From the NCBI RefSeq assembly GCF_004208525.1, contig NZ_SGIT01000001.1, forward strand, positions 620,001 to 684,000: DNA of 64,000 bases, given 5' to 3'. This document shows positions 33,046 to 43,100 of the stretch, in pieces. The notes beneath the pieces are model-generated. The model had not been told where the DNA came from and did no database searches. It saw nothing but the letters and a program-made list of their open reading frames with translations. How positions within the stretch are numbered: position 1 is the first letter of the stretch; each line of letters opens with the position of its first letter. Made by a program: the position numbers and the translations under genes. This DNA is from Sphingobacterium corticibacterium (GTDB lineage Bacteria; Bacteroidota; Bacteroidia; Sphingobacteriales; Sphingobacteriaceae).

Positions 33046-33911
33046 TCTTTCACCATATTTGTTTTTGCACTTTCCCAACCAATGATTGCGGTTTTTCTTG
33101 TACTCCCCCACATATAACCACCAATGTTACCGGATGATTGGATTACACGATGACAGGGGATAAGAAAGGCTATAGGGTTACTTCCAATAGCTGTACCTAC
33201 TGCTCTGGACGCATTTGGCTTGCCGATTTGTGTAGCGACATCTCCATAGGTGAAAAGTTTCCCCATTGGGATTTTCAAAAGTGCTTCCCAAACTTTTAAT
33301 TGAAAATCCGTTCCTTTTAAATGCAGTTTTATATCACAAAGTTTACTCGAATCGTTTTTGAAAATGAATAGAGCATGTTGTTGTATTGCATCTAATTGGC
33401 GTTGAAATGTGGCGTTCGGGAATTTTTGTTTTAGATCGATTATTGCACTTGTTTCATCAGTAAAGAAAGCCATATAACAAACGCCTTTGGACGTAGAAGC
33501 AACAATGAGGTTGCCGAATGGACTTTCAGCAAAGCTGTAATTAATAGAGAGTTGTTTTCCACCATTCTTATATTCGGCGGGTGTCATTCCTTCAATTTTG
33601 ACAAACAAATCATGTAGGCGTCCCGTTCCTGAAAGTCCCGTTTCAAAAGCGGTAGCAGAAAGGGTTGCTTGTTTATCTTTTAATAATGTTTTTGCGTGTT
33701 CAATGCTGATATATTGAAGAAACCTTTTAGGTGTTGTTCCCGCCCATTCACTAAATAACCGTTGAAAATGAAAAGGACTTAAATGGACTTTTCTAGCAAT
33801 TTCATCAAGCGTAGGCTGTCCTCTAAAATTGTTTCTGATGTATTTAATTGCTTCTGCGATTCTGTTGTAATTGAGTTCTTGTTGTTCGTTCATCAGTATG
33901 ATTTTTAACAA
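33042..33911 (-). CDS. AraC-type regulator fused to O6-methylguanine-DNA methyltransferase (Ada-like)
   Basis: The 289-residue protein joins an AraC HTH (about 10-110, with HLSPFHFQRLFSEWAGTTPK and RFLQY) to an O6-alkylguanine methyltransferase domain with the active-site motif IPCHRVI (about 256). The Cys accepts the alkyl group irreversibly. The N-terminal Cys-rich Ada domain that repairs phosphotriesters is absent, so activation by that route is not expected. The start may be the first ATG or the one at 33893 (MNEQQELN). It forms an operon with alkB, as in the adaptive response to alkylation. Confidence 0.93.
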   Translation of the reverse strand: MLKIILMNEQQELNYNRIAEAIKYIRNNFRGQPTLDEIARKVHLSPFHFQRLFSEWAGTTPKRFLQYISIEHAKTLLKDKQATLSATAFETGLSGTGRLHDLFVKIEGMTPAEYKNGGKQLSINYSFAESPFGNLIVASTSKGVCYMAFFTDETSAIIDLKQKFPNATFQRQLDAIQQHALFIFKNDSSKLCDIKLHLKGTDFQLKVWEALLKIPMGKLFTYGDVATQIGKPNASRAVGTAIGSNPIAFLIPCHRVIQSSGNIGGYMWGSTRKTAIIGWESAKTNMVKE

Positions 33912-34159
33912 ATGTCAGCAGAAAATAGCTGCTATAAAACCCGAAACTTGCTGAATTTCGCCTGTTGATTTATATGCATCATTTGATAAGCGTCGCCGGT
34001 AACAGTTAAAAGTAACAAAATTTTAAATGAAAACGTTTTTATGACCCCACAAAAACTACGGATAATCCTTTTGTCGAATGAGTGCGTAATTTAAAAAATA
34101 GTACATCTATTTTAGATATATTTTTTTTGTTATATTCACATCAAAAAAAACACCTAATT

Positions 34160-36136
34160 ATGATGTACAGATTCTTTACTCTTGTTTGGATTTTCCAAGT
34201 ACTTTTAGCCAATACGCAAGCCCAAACTAATGAGCTGCCCTCGATTTCTTTTCGTGATTTTGAAATACCTAGTTCGCCAATAATTGATTCGACATCTCAT
34301 GCTGTGGTGATGTTAGAAAAAGGAAGATCAGACATACAGGTGGACGAGGGCGAACGGGAGTTACGGGTCATACACCGTTATGGCGTTCGGATTAAGATCT
34401 TGGATAAAGAGGGATTTGATAAGGCCAATTACGTTATTCCGCTCTATAAAATTGGAAATAAATTTGAAACCGTAAGCCAGATTCGCGGATATACGCATTA
34501 TGTAGACGGAAAGATACACACGGTGGAGATGGATAAAGGAGCCGTCTTTCACGAAAAAGTGAATGAATTTGTAAACTTGAGTAAATTCACGTTGCCGAAC
34601 ATAACGGAAAATTGTATTATCGATATTGAATATGAGATACAATCCCCTGATATTTTTAACTACAGAACTTGGGAATATCAAGATGATATCCCTAAACTTT
34701 ACAGCGAATATACGGCAATAATTCCAGCTCTCTACAACTATAATGTAACCCTGACTGGTTCCTATAAATTAACCGACCAAAAATCAAAATTGTTGAAAGA
34801 TCATTTTTTACTGAATGGGCGTCGGCAGGATTGTTCCCAGTTAACCTATATCATGAAAGACATTCCCGCCTTCCAAGAAGAAAGCTATATGTTGGCTCCG
34901 AAAAACTATAAATCGGCAATCAACTTCGAACTTATGCAATATTATTCGACAAATGGAGCACGCCAGAATCTTACCAAAGAATGGAAAGATGTAGACAGAG
35001 AGCTATTGAGTAACCGTTCATTTGGCGGACAGATTGACCGGGAGAATAATTTCAAGCGTATTTTGCCCGAAATATATACAGACGGTGATTCTGATGAAGA
35101 TAAGGCTCGTAAGATATATAGTTATATCAAAAAACAAATTAAGTGGAATAAGATATACGGAAAATACAGTCAATATGGTGTAAAGGAAGCTTTAGAAAGA
35201 AGAAACGGAAATGTTGGAGATATTAATCTTTCGCTGATTTCTGCTTGTGGTGCCGCAGGGATTGAAGCGTATCCTGTCTTGGTATCAACGCGGGAAAATG
35301 GTCTTCCAAAAACTATACATCCGGTCATTTCTGATTTCAACTATCTTGTCGCGCAGGTTCGGGTGAACGGTAAAAACTATTTTCTAGATGCATCGGAAGA
35401 AAATCTTCCATTCGGTCTTTTACCTCTTCGGTGTATTAATGGCAGTGGTCGTATTATCTATTCAAAAAAATCTTCCGAATGGATAAAACTAGAGAATGAG
35501 ATTAATGCCTCTACTCATTTTGAAATCACCGGAAACATAGATGAAGTAGGTCAATTCAAAGGAAATATCCGTATAACCTATCAAGGATTGGATGCATTGA
35601 ACCATAGAAATTATATCCGGAGGTTTTCATCATTAGACATCTATATCGAAGAACGGATGAATAATTCTGCCAACATGAAAATTGAGGACGGAGATATCTA
35701 TCAATTGGACAGTTTAGATAACAACCTTGTTGAAAGCTACAAGGTTAGCATGGATTTTTCCGATAACGTACGAGAGAAAAGCTTTGCCTTCAATCCTATA
35801 TTGATAAATAGAATGACAAAAAATCCTTTTAATTTAGAGGAAAGAAGCTACCCTGTAGATCTTGGCTCTAAGCAGAAAGAATCATATACCATTTCCATTC
35901 AGTTACCAAAAGACTTTCATATAGAGCGTCAGCCTAAGAATACCGCTCTGGCCCTCCCAGAATCAGCAGCGAGATATACCTATCAGTCGCAATATGAAGA
36001 AGGTAGATTAATGCTTAAACAAGAACTGGCTTTGAATAAAGCAATTTACGAAGTAGACGAATATTTTCATCTAAAAGAATTTTATTCTAGAATAATACAA
36101 CATCAGAAAGTAGATTTTGCATTCACTAAAAAATAA
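34160..36136 (+). CDS. DUF3857/transglutaminase-like exported protein without catalytic Cys
   Basis: I start at 34160 (MMYRFFTLVWIFQVLLANTQ); the longer frame from 34082 would add an unlikely leader. The first 21 residues are a signal peptide ending at AQA. A DUF3857 domain follows (about 40-240), then a transglutaminase-like core (about 285-400). In active relatives a GDCK motif holds the nucleophile Cys; here the position reads NVGDINLS, so the enzyme is probably inactive. It is followed by a paralogue in which GDCK is present, 3 bases downstream. The pair may act together at the envelope. Confidence 0.85.
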   Translation: MMYRFFTLVWIFQVLLANTQAQTNELPSISFRDFEIPSSPIIDSTSHAVVMLEKGRSDIQVDEGERELRVIHRYGVRIKILDKEGFDKANYVIPLYKIGNKFETVSQIRGYTHYVDGKIHTVEMDKGAVFHEKVNEFVNLSKFTLPNITENCIIDIEYEIQSPDIFNYRTWEYQDDIPKLYSEYTAIIPALYNYNVTLTGSYKLTDQKSKLLKDHFLLNGRRQDCSQLTYIMKDIPAFQEESYMLAPKNYKSAINFELMQYYSTNGARQNLTKEWKDVDRELLSNRSFGGQIDRENNFKRILPEIYTDGDSDEDKARKIYSYIKKQIKWNKIYGKYSQYGVKEALERRNGNVGDINLSLISACGAAGIEAYPVLVSTRENGLPKTIHPVISDFNYLVAQVRVNGKNYFLDASEENLPFGLLPLRCINGSGRIIYSKKSSEWIKLENEINASTHFEITGNIDEVGQFKGNIRITYQGLDALNHRNYIRRFSSLDIYIEERMNNSANMKIEDGDIYQLDSLDNNLVESYKVSMDFSDNVREKSFAFNPILINRMTKNPFNLEERSYPVDLGSKQKESYTISIQLPKDFHIERQPKNTALALPESAARYTYQSQYEEGRLMLKQELALNKAIYEVDEYFHLKEFYSRIIQHQKVDFAFTKK

Positions 36137-36139
36137 GCT

Positions 36140-38065
36140 ATGACAAGAAAATTATGGTTAATCCTAGTATTGACTGGTGTTATGCACCTAGGCTTAAGAG
36201 GGCAAAATATGTATTCGGTGGATTTGATTAATACGCACTTAAAAGAACGGGCGGACGCTACCGTCAGAAACGAACGTGTAGAAATTGATATGAAAAGTGT
36301 TAACGATGTGACCGTCCGGATCACACGTGCCGTGACCGTCCATAATAGGAGCGGAGAGGAACACGGGAGTATTGAACTGTATTATAATAAATCGAGAAAG
36401 ATAAAAAACGTAAAAGGGGAGATATTTAATGAATTTGGTGTTTCAATCGGAAAATTTTCACTGAAAGACTTTCGGGATAGGAGTGCATCTGGTCAAAGTA
36501 ATCTATACGATGATACTCGGATGAAAGATTACAGCCCTGCGGTATACAACTACCCTTATACTATTGTTTACAGCGTAGAAATCAAAGAGAATCAAAACCT
36601 GTTGATTCCGTCTTGGGCGCCAGATTATGCTTACGATGTGGCTATTGAACGGAGCAGCTATGTCTTTACGTGTCGCCCAACAGAGAGAATTCGCATACAT
36701 CAACAAAATTATGAAGCAGAAGCTGTTGTCCAAGAGGATGCAAAGACGAAAACATATACTTGGGAGCTGAAGGATATTCCTGCGCGTCAGTCTGAACCTT
36801 ATAGCCCTCCACGCGATCTCCATGCTACGCGTGTTAGGATCGTTCCGGAAAACTTTCAATACTTCAAAAAAACAGGTCATTTTAAGGATTGGCAAGAATT
36901 TGGGAAATGGAACTATGATTATCTATTGGCAGATAAACGTGTACTTCCAGAAGCGACTGTCCGACGCGTGAAGGAATTGACGAAAGATATAGATTTGCCC
37001 AAAGAGAAAGCAAAAGCATTATATAAGTACATGCAAGATAAGACCCGTTACATTAGTATTCAAGTGGGAATAGGGGGCATTGAACCTTTTCCCGCTGAAA
37101 CAGTCGATCAGTTGGGATATGGCGATTGTAAGGCCTTAGTCAATTATATGCAGAGCTTATTGGATGTCGTTAATATTCCTTCCTATTACTGTATTGTGGA
37201 GGCTGGATCATATAAAAGAGATATCACTGCTGATTTTGCAAATGTCTCTGATGGTAACCATATTATCTTATGTATACCCTTTGAAAACGATACAACTTGG
37301 CTGGAATGTACCAACCAGCAAATACCCTTTGGATTCTTAAGCGATTTTACGGATGATCGGCTCGTTATCGCCTGTTCCGCGGAGGGAGGGAAGATCATGC
37401 GTACGCCCAAATTTAGCCATGAGGCAAGCCTGCAGTATCGAGAAGGACATTTTAACATATTGGCGGATGGCTCGTTGGAAGGGCGTTTGAAAACTACATT
37501 TAGTGGCGGACAGTTTGATAATCATTATTATAATTCCTTTATGAGCGAGCAGGAGAAGACCAAAAACGCGAAAAAATGGTATGATATCGACCATATCAGT
37601 TTCCGTAAGATTGATTACGAAATGATTTCAGCGGATAAGGATTCAATCGCCATCTGCGAAACGCTTGATCTCGCGATAAAAAATTATGTGGTAAAATCGG
37701 GGACACACGCTATTTTACATCCGAATATATTTAATCAGGCACGACCAATACCTGCGACGCGAAACCGAACCAACGAATTGTATATCAACCGTGGATACAC
37801 CGATATAGATATCATGCATTATACGTTGCCAGATGATATAGATACATTCACCATGCCGGTTAACAAACGACTAGAAACGGAGATGGGTATATACGAGTTA
37901 CGCATTGCGATATCAAATGGTATATTGACAAGTTATCGTATGATTCAACTCCAAGAGGGGACTTACCCTCAAGAAAAATATGCAGAATTTTATCGATTTA
38001 TGGCAGAGATATATAGTTCCGACAGGGGGAAATATAATTTATCTATTAAAAAAGATAGCCATTAA
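36140..38065 (+). CDS. DUF3857/transglutaminase-like exported protein, active-site present
   Basis: A 641-residue protein with a signal peptide (1-22, LILVLTGVMHLGLRGQ), a DUF3857 domain (about 40-240) and a transglutaminase-like domain. The phrase LGYGDCKALVNYMQSLL (about 327-343) contains the expected catalytic Cys, and the following histidine and Asp are in NHIILC and TWLECT. It begins 3 bases after its Cys-less paralogue, so they are one operon and probably arose by duplication. The substrate is unknown; proteins of this kind in Bacteroidota are thought to act on peptides or cell-wall material. Confidence 0.87.
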   Translation: MTRKLWLILVLTGVMHLGLRGQNMYSVDLINTHLKERADATVRNERVEIDMKSVNDVTVRITRAVTVHNRSGEEHGSIELYYNKSRKIKNVKGEIFNEFGVSIGKFSLKDFRDRSASGQSNLYDDTRMKDYSPAVYNYPYTIVYSVEIKENQNLLIPSWAPDYAYDVAIERSSYVFTCRPTERIRIHQQNYEAEAVVQEDAKTKTYTWELKDIPARQSEPYSPPRDLHATRVRIVPENFQYFKKTGHFKDWQEFGKWNYDYLLADKRVLPEATVRRVKELTKDIDLPKEKAKALYKYMQDKTRYISIQVGIGGIEPFPAETVDQLGYGDCKALVNYMQSLLDVVNIPSYYCIVEAGSYKRDITADFANVSDGNHIILCIPFENDTTWLECTNQQIPFGFLSDFTDDRLVIACSAEGGKIMRTPKFSHEASLQYREGHFNILADGSLEGRLKTTFSGGQFDNHYYNSFMSEQEKTKNAKKWYDIDHISFRKIDYEMISADKDSIAICETLDLAIKNYVVKSGTHAILHPNIFNQARPIPATRNRTNELYINRGYTDIDIMHYTLPDDIDTFTMPVNKRLETEMGIYELRIAISNGILTSYRMIQLQEGTYPQEKYAEFYRFMAEIYSSDRGKYNLSIKKDSH

Positions 38066-38188
38066 TTTTTTATCGCTGGATGTTAAACCTTGCGCGTACG
38101 CCTGTTTTTACTATAATCGATCTATTGTTTGTAACTTTACCATATCGCAAAAAGTAATAGAAAGATTAGCATTAACCCATATACGACA

Positions 38189-38914
38189 ATGAATGTTCAT
38201 TTTGTACAGCACGAAGTTTTTGAAGCACCTGGAGCCTATTTAGACTGGGCAAAGCAAAGAAAGCATAATGTTACCTTTTCTAAAGTGTATGAAAACCAAC
38301 CTTTACCAGATACAGTGGATCATATGGACTTGTTGATTGTTATGGGCGGTCCACAAAGTCCGAATACAACAAGAGACGAATGTCCTCATTTTGATGCAAT
38401 CGGAGAAAAAGCACTCATACGCAAAGCAGTTCATGCAGGCAAGGCAGTGATTGGGGTCTGTCTCGGTTCGCAGCTTATCGGTGAAGCGTTGGGCGCTCGT
38501 TACGACCACAGCCCTGAAAAAGAAATTGGTGTGTTTTCCATACAGCTTACAACCGATGGTTTGAAAGATGAAAAGATAAATCATTTTGGTGCCAATTTAC
38601 CTGTTGGACATTGGCACAATGATATGCCCGGCCTTACATCGCAAAGCAAAATATTAGCGACAACTGTAGGTTGTCCAAGACAAATCGTAGCATATCATAA
38701 TCTCGTTTATGGTTTTCAATGTCATATGGAACTTACACCAGCTGTTATAGAGTTGCTTATTGCAGAAGAATTAGATTTTTTGACAAATAATACCGCTTAT
38801 CGGTATGTGCAGAAGCCTGATGAAATTCGAAGTTACGATCTCCATGAAATGAATGAAATGCTATTCCGGTTTCTTGATAAACTTGAAACGGAATATTTAT
38901 TTTACAAGCGCTGA
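38189..38914 (+). CDS. Class I glutamine amidotransferase-like protein
   Basis: The 241-residue protein has the triad of GATase-1 enzymes: Cys in VIGVCLGSQLIGEALG (about 91), His in FQCHMEL (about 175) and Glu two residues later. The start has a clear N-terminal strand (MNVHFVQHE), and an early segment MGGPQSPN is typical. It resembles GMP-synthase-type amidotransferases that act alone, often called YfeJ-like, with an unknown ammonia acceptor. It stands apart from neighbouring genes, 123 bases after the previous stop. Confidence 0.9.
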   Translation: MNVHFVQHEVFEAPGAYLDWAKQRKHNVTFSKVYENQPLPDTVDHMDLLIVMGGPQSPNTTRDECPHFDAIGEKALIRKAVHAGKAVIGVCLGSQLIGEALGARYDHSPEKEIGVFSIQLTTDGLKDEKINHFGANLPVGHWHNDMPGLTSQSKILATTVGCPRQIVAYHNLVYGFQCHMELTPAVIELLIAEELDFLTNNTAYRYVQKPDEIRSYDLHEMNEMLFRFLDKLETEYLFYKR

Positions 38915-38928
38915 TAATTTGTCTATCC

Positions 38929-39510
38929 TCATTCTACATTCGTCAGCGGGATACTCTTCTCCAACTTCACCGATTCCATCGTCACAGAATCGCTCAGTAC
39001 GCGGTTGAACCACTCCTCGGATCGCTTCGTACCCGACTGTTCCATTAAGAAACGTCCGAGCTCGATTACTTCAGCATTGGCCATGCGTACTGAACCATGC
39101 GACTCAGCTTCACCTAATGATTCCAGATCGGTAGTGCCGTGTATGGTATAGGGCATTTTATAAATGATGCGAGCTCGCCCCATGGGGTTTCCGGCCTGAC
39201 CGGGTTGCTTGTAACTTTGATCCTGTGCCCACTCGCTGTCAGGCGGTGTCCAGTCGGGATTCCAATCGATCTGGTGGATTTCGAATTCGCCCTGTGGTGT
39301 AGGATGTCCCTGTTTACCTACGGATATCGCATACCGCTTTATTGTGTCGTCTCCTTCCATTACATATAGTTGCCGCTGTGAAATGCTAATCAGCAATCTG
39401 GTTTCTGGTATCTCAGATTCCGTGTCTTTTTTTGTTGTAGGAGTTCTATCCCGGCAAGAACTGTAAAAAAATACCGTTAAAAACAAAAACATGTAGCGTG
39501 TCGTATGCAT
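38929..39510 (-). CDS. L,D-transpeptidase-like lipoprotein with Ser in place of the catalytic Cys
   Basis: The 193-residue protein has a lipoprotein signal (lipobox YSSC, Cys 19) and a YkuD-type domain (about 40-150). The active-site pattern is normally HG...SHGCVRM; here it reads HGTTDLE and later SHGSVRM, so the nucleophile Cys is replaced by Ser. The minus-strand codon is TCA, read directly. It may be inactive, act as a binding protein, or use Ser. Active relatives make 3-3 cross-links in peptidoglycan or attach lipoproteins. It converges with the GATase gene, 14 bases apart. Confidence 0.87.
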   Translation of the reverse strand: MHTTRYMFLFLTVFFYSSCRDRTPTTKKDTESEIPETRLLISISQRQLYVMEGDDTIKRYAISVGKQGHPTPQGEFEIHQIDWNPDWTPPDSEWAQDQSYKQPGQAGNPMGRARIIYKMPYTIHGTTDLESLGEAESHGSVRMANAEVIELGRFLMEQSGTKRSEEWFNRVLSDSVTMESVKLEKSIPLTNVE

Positions 39511-39753
39511 AATTCTGATCTTTAATTTTTCTACTATGCTCTACTATGCAAAAAATAAACCAAATTTGAGAACCATTCACATATTGCATCCACCGAAAGT
39601 CAGCTTATTGTCCGAAGGATACCCTTTAGAATCCGAAAACATGCTACACGAGGTTCCCAAAAACTGATCCCAGATTTTATAGGAAAGTAGAATCAAGATT
39701 AATCAGAACCTTTTAGGTGTCCCAATTGTTGAAGATACGGATATACCAATATT

Positions 39754-40560
39754 ATGGACACTATTTCAGTAATTATAGAAACGCCTGCGGGCAGTGATCA
39801 AAAATATACATACGATTCTGTAAGTGGACGGATGAAACTAAAAAAAATGTTACCGGCAGGTATGGTCTTTCCTTTTGATTTTGGTTTTTTGCCAGGGACG
39901 AAGGGAGAAGACGGCGATCCCCTAGATGTCATAGTCTTATCTGAATCTAGTGCTTTTCCGACATGTGCGGTTGAATGCCGGGTAATTGGTGCGTTCGTGA
40001 TCCATCAAGCAGAATCCAATGACAGCGATAAAATGATTCGGAATGATCGTTTTATTGCTGTATCTGTAGCTTCTCTCATATACAAAAAAGTCAACACGCT
40101 TAGGGATCTCCCGAAAGAACTTCGGGCGCAGCTGGAAGCATTCTTTACAAATTACATCGACCAAGAAGGAAAACGGCTCAAGGTTGAAAAGCAGATCCCT
40201 GCTGAACGGGCTTGGAAGCTTATTCACCGGTTTCAGGATAGGTTGGATAAAAGGCTTCTTTTTGAAATTTTCCTACCGCTGAAAAACAATAAGAATAGTG
40301 CATTTCCACAACACTATTTTGATGATTTACGCCATTTGCTTGTCAGAAAATTTGGAGGTGTTACCGTATATCAGCGGTCGCCTGTTACCGGTATCTGGGA
40401 TAACCCAGAAGAAGGGCATGAACGAGACGAGCTGATTATATATGAAGTGATGTCTCCAACCGGAGAAGAGGTCTTTTGGACGCAGCTTAAAGCAGATTTA
40501 GCAAATCAGTTTAAGCAGGATAAACTCCTCATCCGGAGTTCCCGCATGAATATAATATAA
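39754..40560 (+). CDS. Inorganic pyrophosphatase with extra C-terminal domain
   Basis: Residues 1-165 are a type I inorganic pyrophosphatase-like enzyme, which splits pyrophosphate to phosphate and drives biosynthesis. The signature DGDPLDVIVL (about 52-61) with metal-binding aspartates is present. At 268 residues it is about 90 longer than the usual enzyme. The extra part (about 170-268, with FGGVTVYQRSPVTGIWDN) resembles a small alpha/beta domain also found alone in bacteria, whose function I do not know. The fusion is unusual. The gene stands alone, 243 bases from the previous start. Confidence 0.85.
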   Translation: MDTISVIIETPAGSDQKYTYDSVSGRMKLKKMLPAGMVFPFDFGFLPGTKGEDGDPLDVIVLSESSAFPTCAVECRVIGAFVIHQAESNDSDKMIRNDRFIAVSVASLIYKKVNTLRDLPKELRAQLEAFFTNYIDQEGKRLKVEKQIPAERAWKLIHRFQDRLDKRLLFEIFLPLKNNKNSAFPQHYFDDLRHLLVRKFGGVTVYQRSPVTGIWDNPEEGHERDELIIYEVMSPTGEEVFWTQLKADLANQFKQDKLLIRSSRMNII

Positions 40561-40772
40561 CAATAAATATGTGTGTAATCAAACCCAAGAAACGCCATTG
40601 ATTTTTAAAAATCCAGAATCCGATTTTCCACAAATAATTTCTAATACAAAAATAATCCTTAAAGAGAAAGTTACACCTTGGAAACAAATTTTCTTAATCA
40701 ACGTTCTTTACTAAGACGTTTTATGAGGATAATCAGAACGGTTCCGTGTCAAGTTGGATATAACATTTACGA

Positions 40773-42143
40773 ATGACTAAAGCAATAATCACTTTTTTAT
40801 CTTTTTATATAGTCGGGCTAAGTCTTTATGGACAGACACCTCATTTTGAACGATCTATTCTGCGTTCCAAGCTGGCAGATCCTTGGTCCATCGTGTATGG
40901 AGCAGACGACCATTTATGGATTACGGAGAGTAAAACCTACCGTGTTTTACGGATTGACCCGGAGACGAAGGATATGAAAGTGGTTCTTGATCTTAGTATG
41001 GCTCGCGAATTTCCACGTTATGATACCTTAGATTTAGACGACAAACCATGGCCACAAGGTGGGTTGATGGGGATGGTGCTCCATCCTAAATTTACGGAGG
41101 GAAGCCCCTATGTGTACCTAGCTTATATCTATAAGCACCTGTCAGGGAACGATTTTATGTCCAAACTATCGCGTTTTCGATATGATGAACATACAAATCT
41201 ACTGCGTGATGAAGAGGTGATTGATCAGGAGATACCAGGTAGTAACGACCACAACGGGGGAAGGTTGGAATGGACGCAGCAGAATGGTAAATATTTTCTC
41301 TTTTATGCATTGGGTGATATGGGAGCGGGGCAGTATAGTAATGTAGGACGGGAGAATCATGCGCAAGACCTCAATCGTAAAGAAGGTAAGATATTGCGTT
41401 ATAGTCTAGATTTTGCAACAAATAGTCCGCTTCACGGTTCTCCGGTTTATTCCTTTGGTCACCGCAATCCGCAAGGGCTTTCTTGGGCCAAGTCGGCTAA
41501 TTTTTCTTATCTGTATTCTTGCGAGCATGGACCGATGTCTGATGATGAAATTAACTTGATTGAACAAGGTAAAAATTATGGACATCCCCTGATAGTAGGC
41601 TATGCTGATGGTAATTACAATGGGCTTGCAGCAGCCGTTTCCGACGATAAGAAGATACAGGGAGAATGGAATACTATGCTTCCTCTCATTGAGGATGAAG
41701 CGGCGACGGCAACCCTATGGGGAACTGAATATCGCGATCCACTCTACAGTTTTATGCCAACCGGCAATGACTCGCTACGTGTAAAGATGGAAAAAATAAG
41801 ATCAGGCGAAAACCAAGATTGGCAGTCCATCGCGCCCAGCAGCCTCATATATTATAATCACAGGGGAATCCCGGCGTGGCAGAACAGTCTGCTCGTTACC
41901 AGCTTAAAACAAGGCGCTGTGTATCGGATAACACTTACTGCGGATGGAAGAGGTGTCCAAGGCGATCCGGAAAGATTATTCGCAGCGGATGTCCGTTATC
42001 GGGATATCTGTCTCTCGCCAGATGGAAGGAGGATTTATCTTATCACGGACCGATCAGCAGTAACCTCTGGTCCTACCGAAGAAAATCCCGATCATGCTGA
42101 TCTTAGAGGTTGCTTGATCGAATATAGACTTAAGCCAATGTAA
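40773..42143 (+). CDS. PQQ-dependent sugar dehydrogenase family protein
   Basis: This 456-residue beta-propeller protein has an N-terminal signal (ITFLSFYIVGLSLYGQ). It shows family landmarks: LADPWSIVYGADDHLWITES, the active-site phrase NDHNGGRLEW (His about 157) and FGHRNPQGLSW. Proteins of this group oxidise the C1 hydroxyl of aldoses or related sugars in the periplasm with PQQ as cofactor. No PQQ synthesis genes are in the window, which is normal for this phylum. The end is 6 bases from the convergent CvpA-CAP gene. Confidence 0.9.
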   Translation: MTKAIITFLSFYIVGLSLYGQTPHFERSILRSKLADPWSIVYGADDHLWITESKTYRVLRIDPETKDMKVVLDLSMAREFPRYDTLDLDDKPWPQGGLMGMVLHPKFTEGSPYVYLAYIYKHLSGNDFMSKLSRFRYDEHTNLLRDEEVIDQEIPGSNDHNGGRLEWTQQNGKYFLFYALGDMGAGQYSNVGRENHAQDLNRKEGKILRYSLDFATNSPLHGSPVYSFGHRNPQGLSWAKSANFSYLYSCEHGPMSDDEINLIEQGKNYGHPLIVGYADGNYNGLAAAVSDDKKIQGEWNTMLPLIEDEAATATLWGTEYRDPLYSFMPTGNDSLRVKMEKIRSGENQDWQSIAPSSLIYYNHRGIPAWQNSLLVTSLKQGAVYRITLTADGRGVQGDPERLFAADVRYRDICLSPDGRRIYLITDRSAVTSGPTEENPDHADLRGCLIEYRLKPM

Positions 42144-42149
42144 ACAACT

Positions 42150-43100
42150 TCAGTTACGAAATTTTTGTGTGATCATCAAACCGTATATACCACCATCGAG
42201 GACACCAATTCCTACACGGCCAAATGTCTTTCGAAGGATATTGGCACGATGCCCCGGAGAATTCATCAGTCCTTCATGAGCCAAGGGAAGGGTTTGCGCA
42301 AGTGCCAAATTCTCGCCTGCGATGAGAAAACTAATATGAGCGGCGCGTATACGATCAAAAGGTGTCTTTCCTTCTGGTGAGATGTGAGAAAAATAACTTC
42401 TTGCAAACATATCTTCTGCGTGCTGGCGGGCTATTGGTGTTAATTCTTCGTCGAGCGTGAGTACCGACAGGTTTGCTTTGGTCCGCTCTTCGTTAATAAG
42501 TTTGAGCATTTGGACTTCTAAGTCTGGCCTGGGGGTTGGATTTTCCACCACAAAAGGAAGACTGAAACTTTCAGAGGATTCAGGCGCAATGGTCATTTTA
42601 TTGATGGAACGGTTTACCGCCTCAAGCGCTGGTGTGAAGGGTTGCTCGATCCATACCAATCCGTTTGTCAACCGCTCTGCGATTTTGCTTTCCCGAGTTT
42701 GTAACGTCAACGTTTCCGAAAGGGGCATTAAAAGTAAAAGGCTGGCCGTGATAGCGGCATAGAGCAGTCCAGCGACGACACCGGGTATGAATCCAAAAAT
42801 ATTGTTCAAGCGGTGTTTCTGTATTTTTAACGGGATAGCGCTTAACGCTTTAGTAGCGAACAGCGCCAGCACGGAACCAACGATAAGCAATGTGAACAGG
42901 AAGGACAACGGCATTACCCATACACCGGTTGTGATATTTGCCTCAAAAAAATGAGCGACATGTCTATATAATGCGAATGTAATTAGTAAACTTCCCAACC
43001 AAGATACCAATCCCGCCATCCCAGCAAAGAACCCCCTAGTTACCCCATTCCATATGGAAGCTAAGAAGATAAGCAAAAGTATTATATCGATCATGTTCAT
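42150..43100 (-). CDS. CvpA-CAP fusion protein
   Basis: The 316-residue protein starts with a CvpA-type membrane domain with four hydrophobic segments (about 3-20, 28-46, 62-82, 101-125) and ends with an extracytoplasmic CAP/SCP domain (about 195-316). CAP landmarks are ELTPIARQHAEDMFARSYFS, then HISPEG, GENLAL and SPGHRANILRK, with the metal-site His and Glu residues in place. The two parts are usually separate genes; here they are joined in one frame. CvpA proteins are needed for colicin V production and envelope function; CAP domains bind sterols, peptides or cell-wall material. The role of the fusion is unknown. Confidence 0.88.
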   Translation of the reverse strand: MNMIDIILLLIFLASIWNGVTRGFFAGMAGLVSWLGSLLITFALYRHVAHFFEANITTGVWVMPLSFLFTLLIVGSVLALFATKALSAIPLKIQKHRLNNIFGFIPGVVAGLLYAAITASLLLLMPLSETLTLQTRESKIAERLTNGLVWIEQPFTPALEAVNRSINKMTIAPESSESFSLPFVVENPTPRPDLEVQMLKLINEERTKANLSVLTLDEELTPIARQHAEDMFARSYFSHISPEGKTPFDRIRAAHISFLIAGENLALAQTLPLAHEGLMNSPGHRANILRKTFGRVGIGVLDGGIYGLMITQKFRN

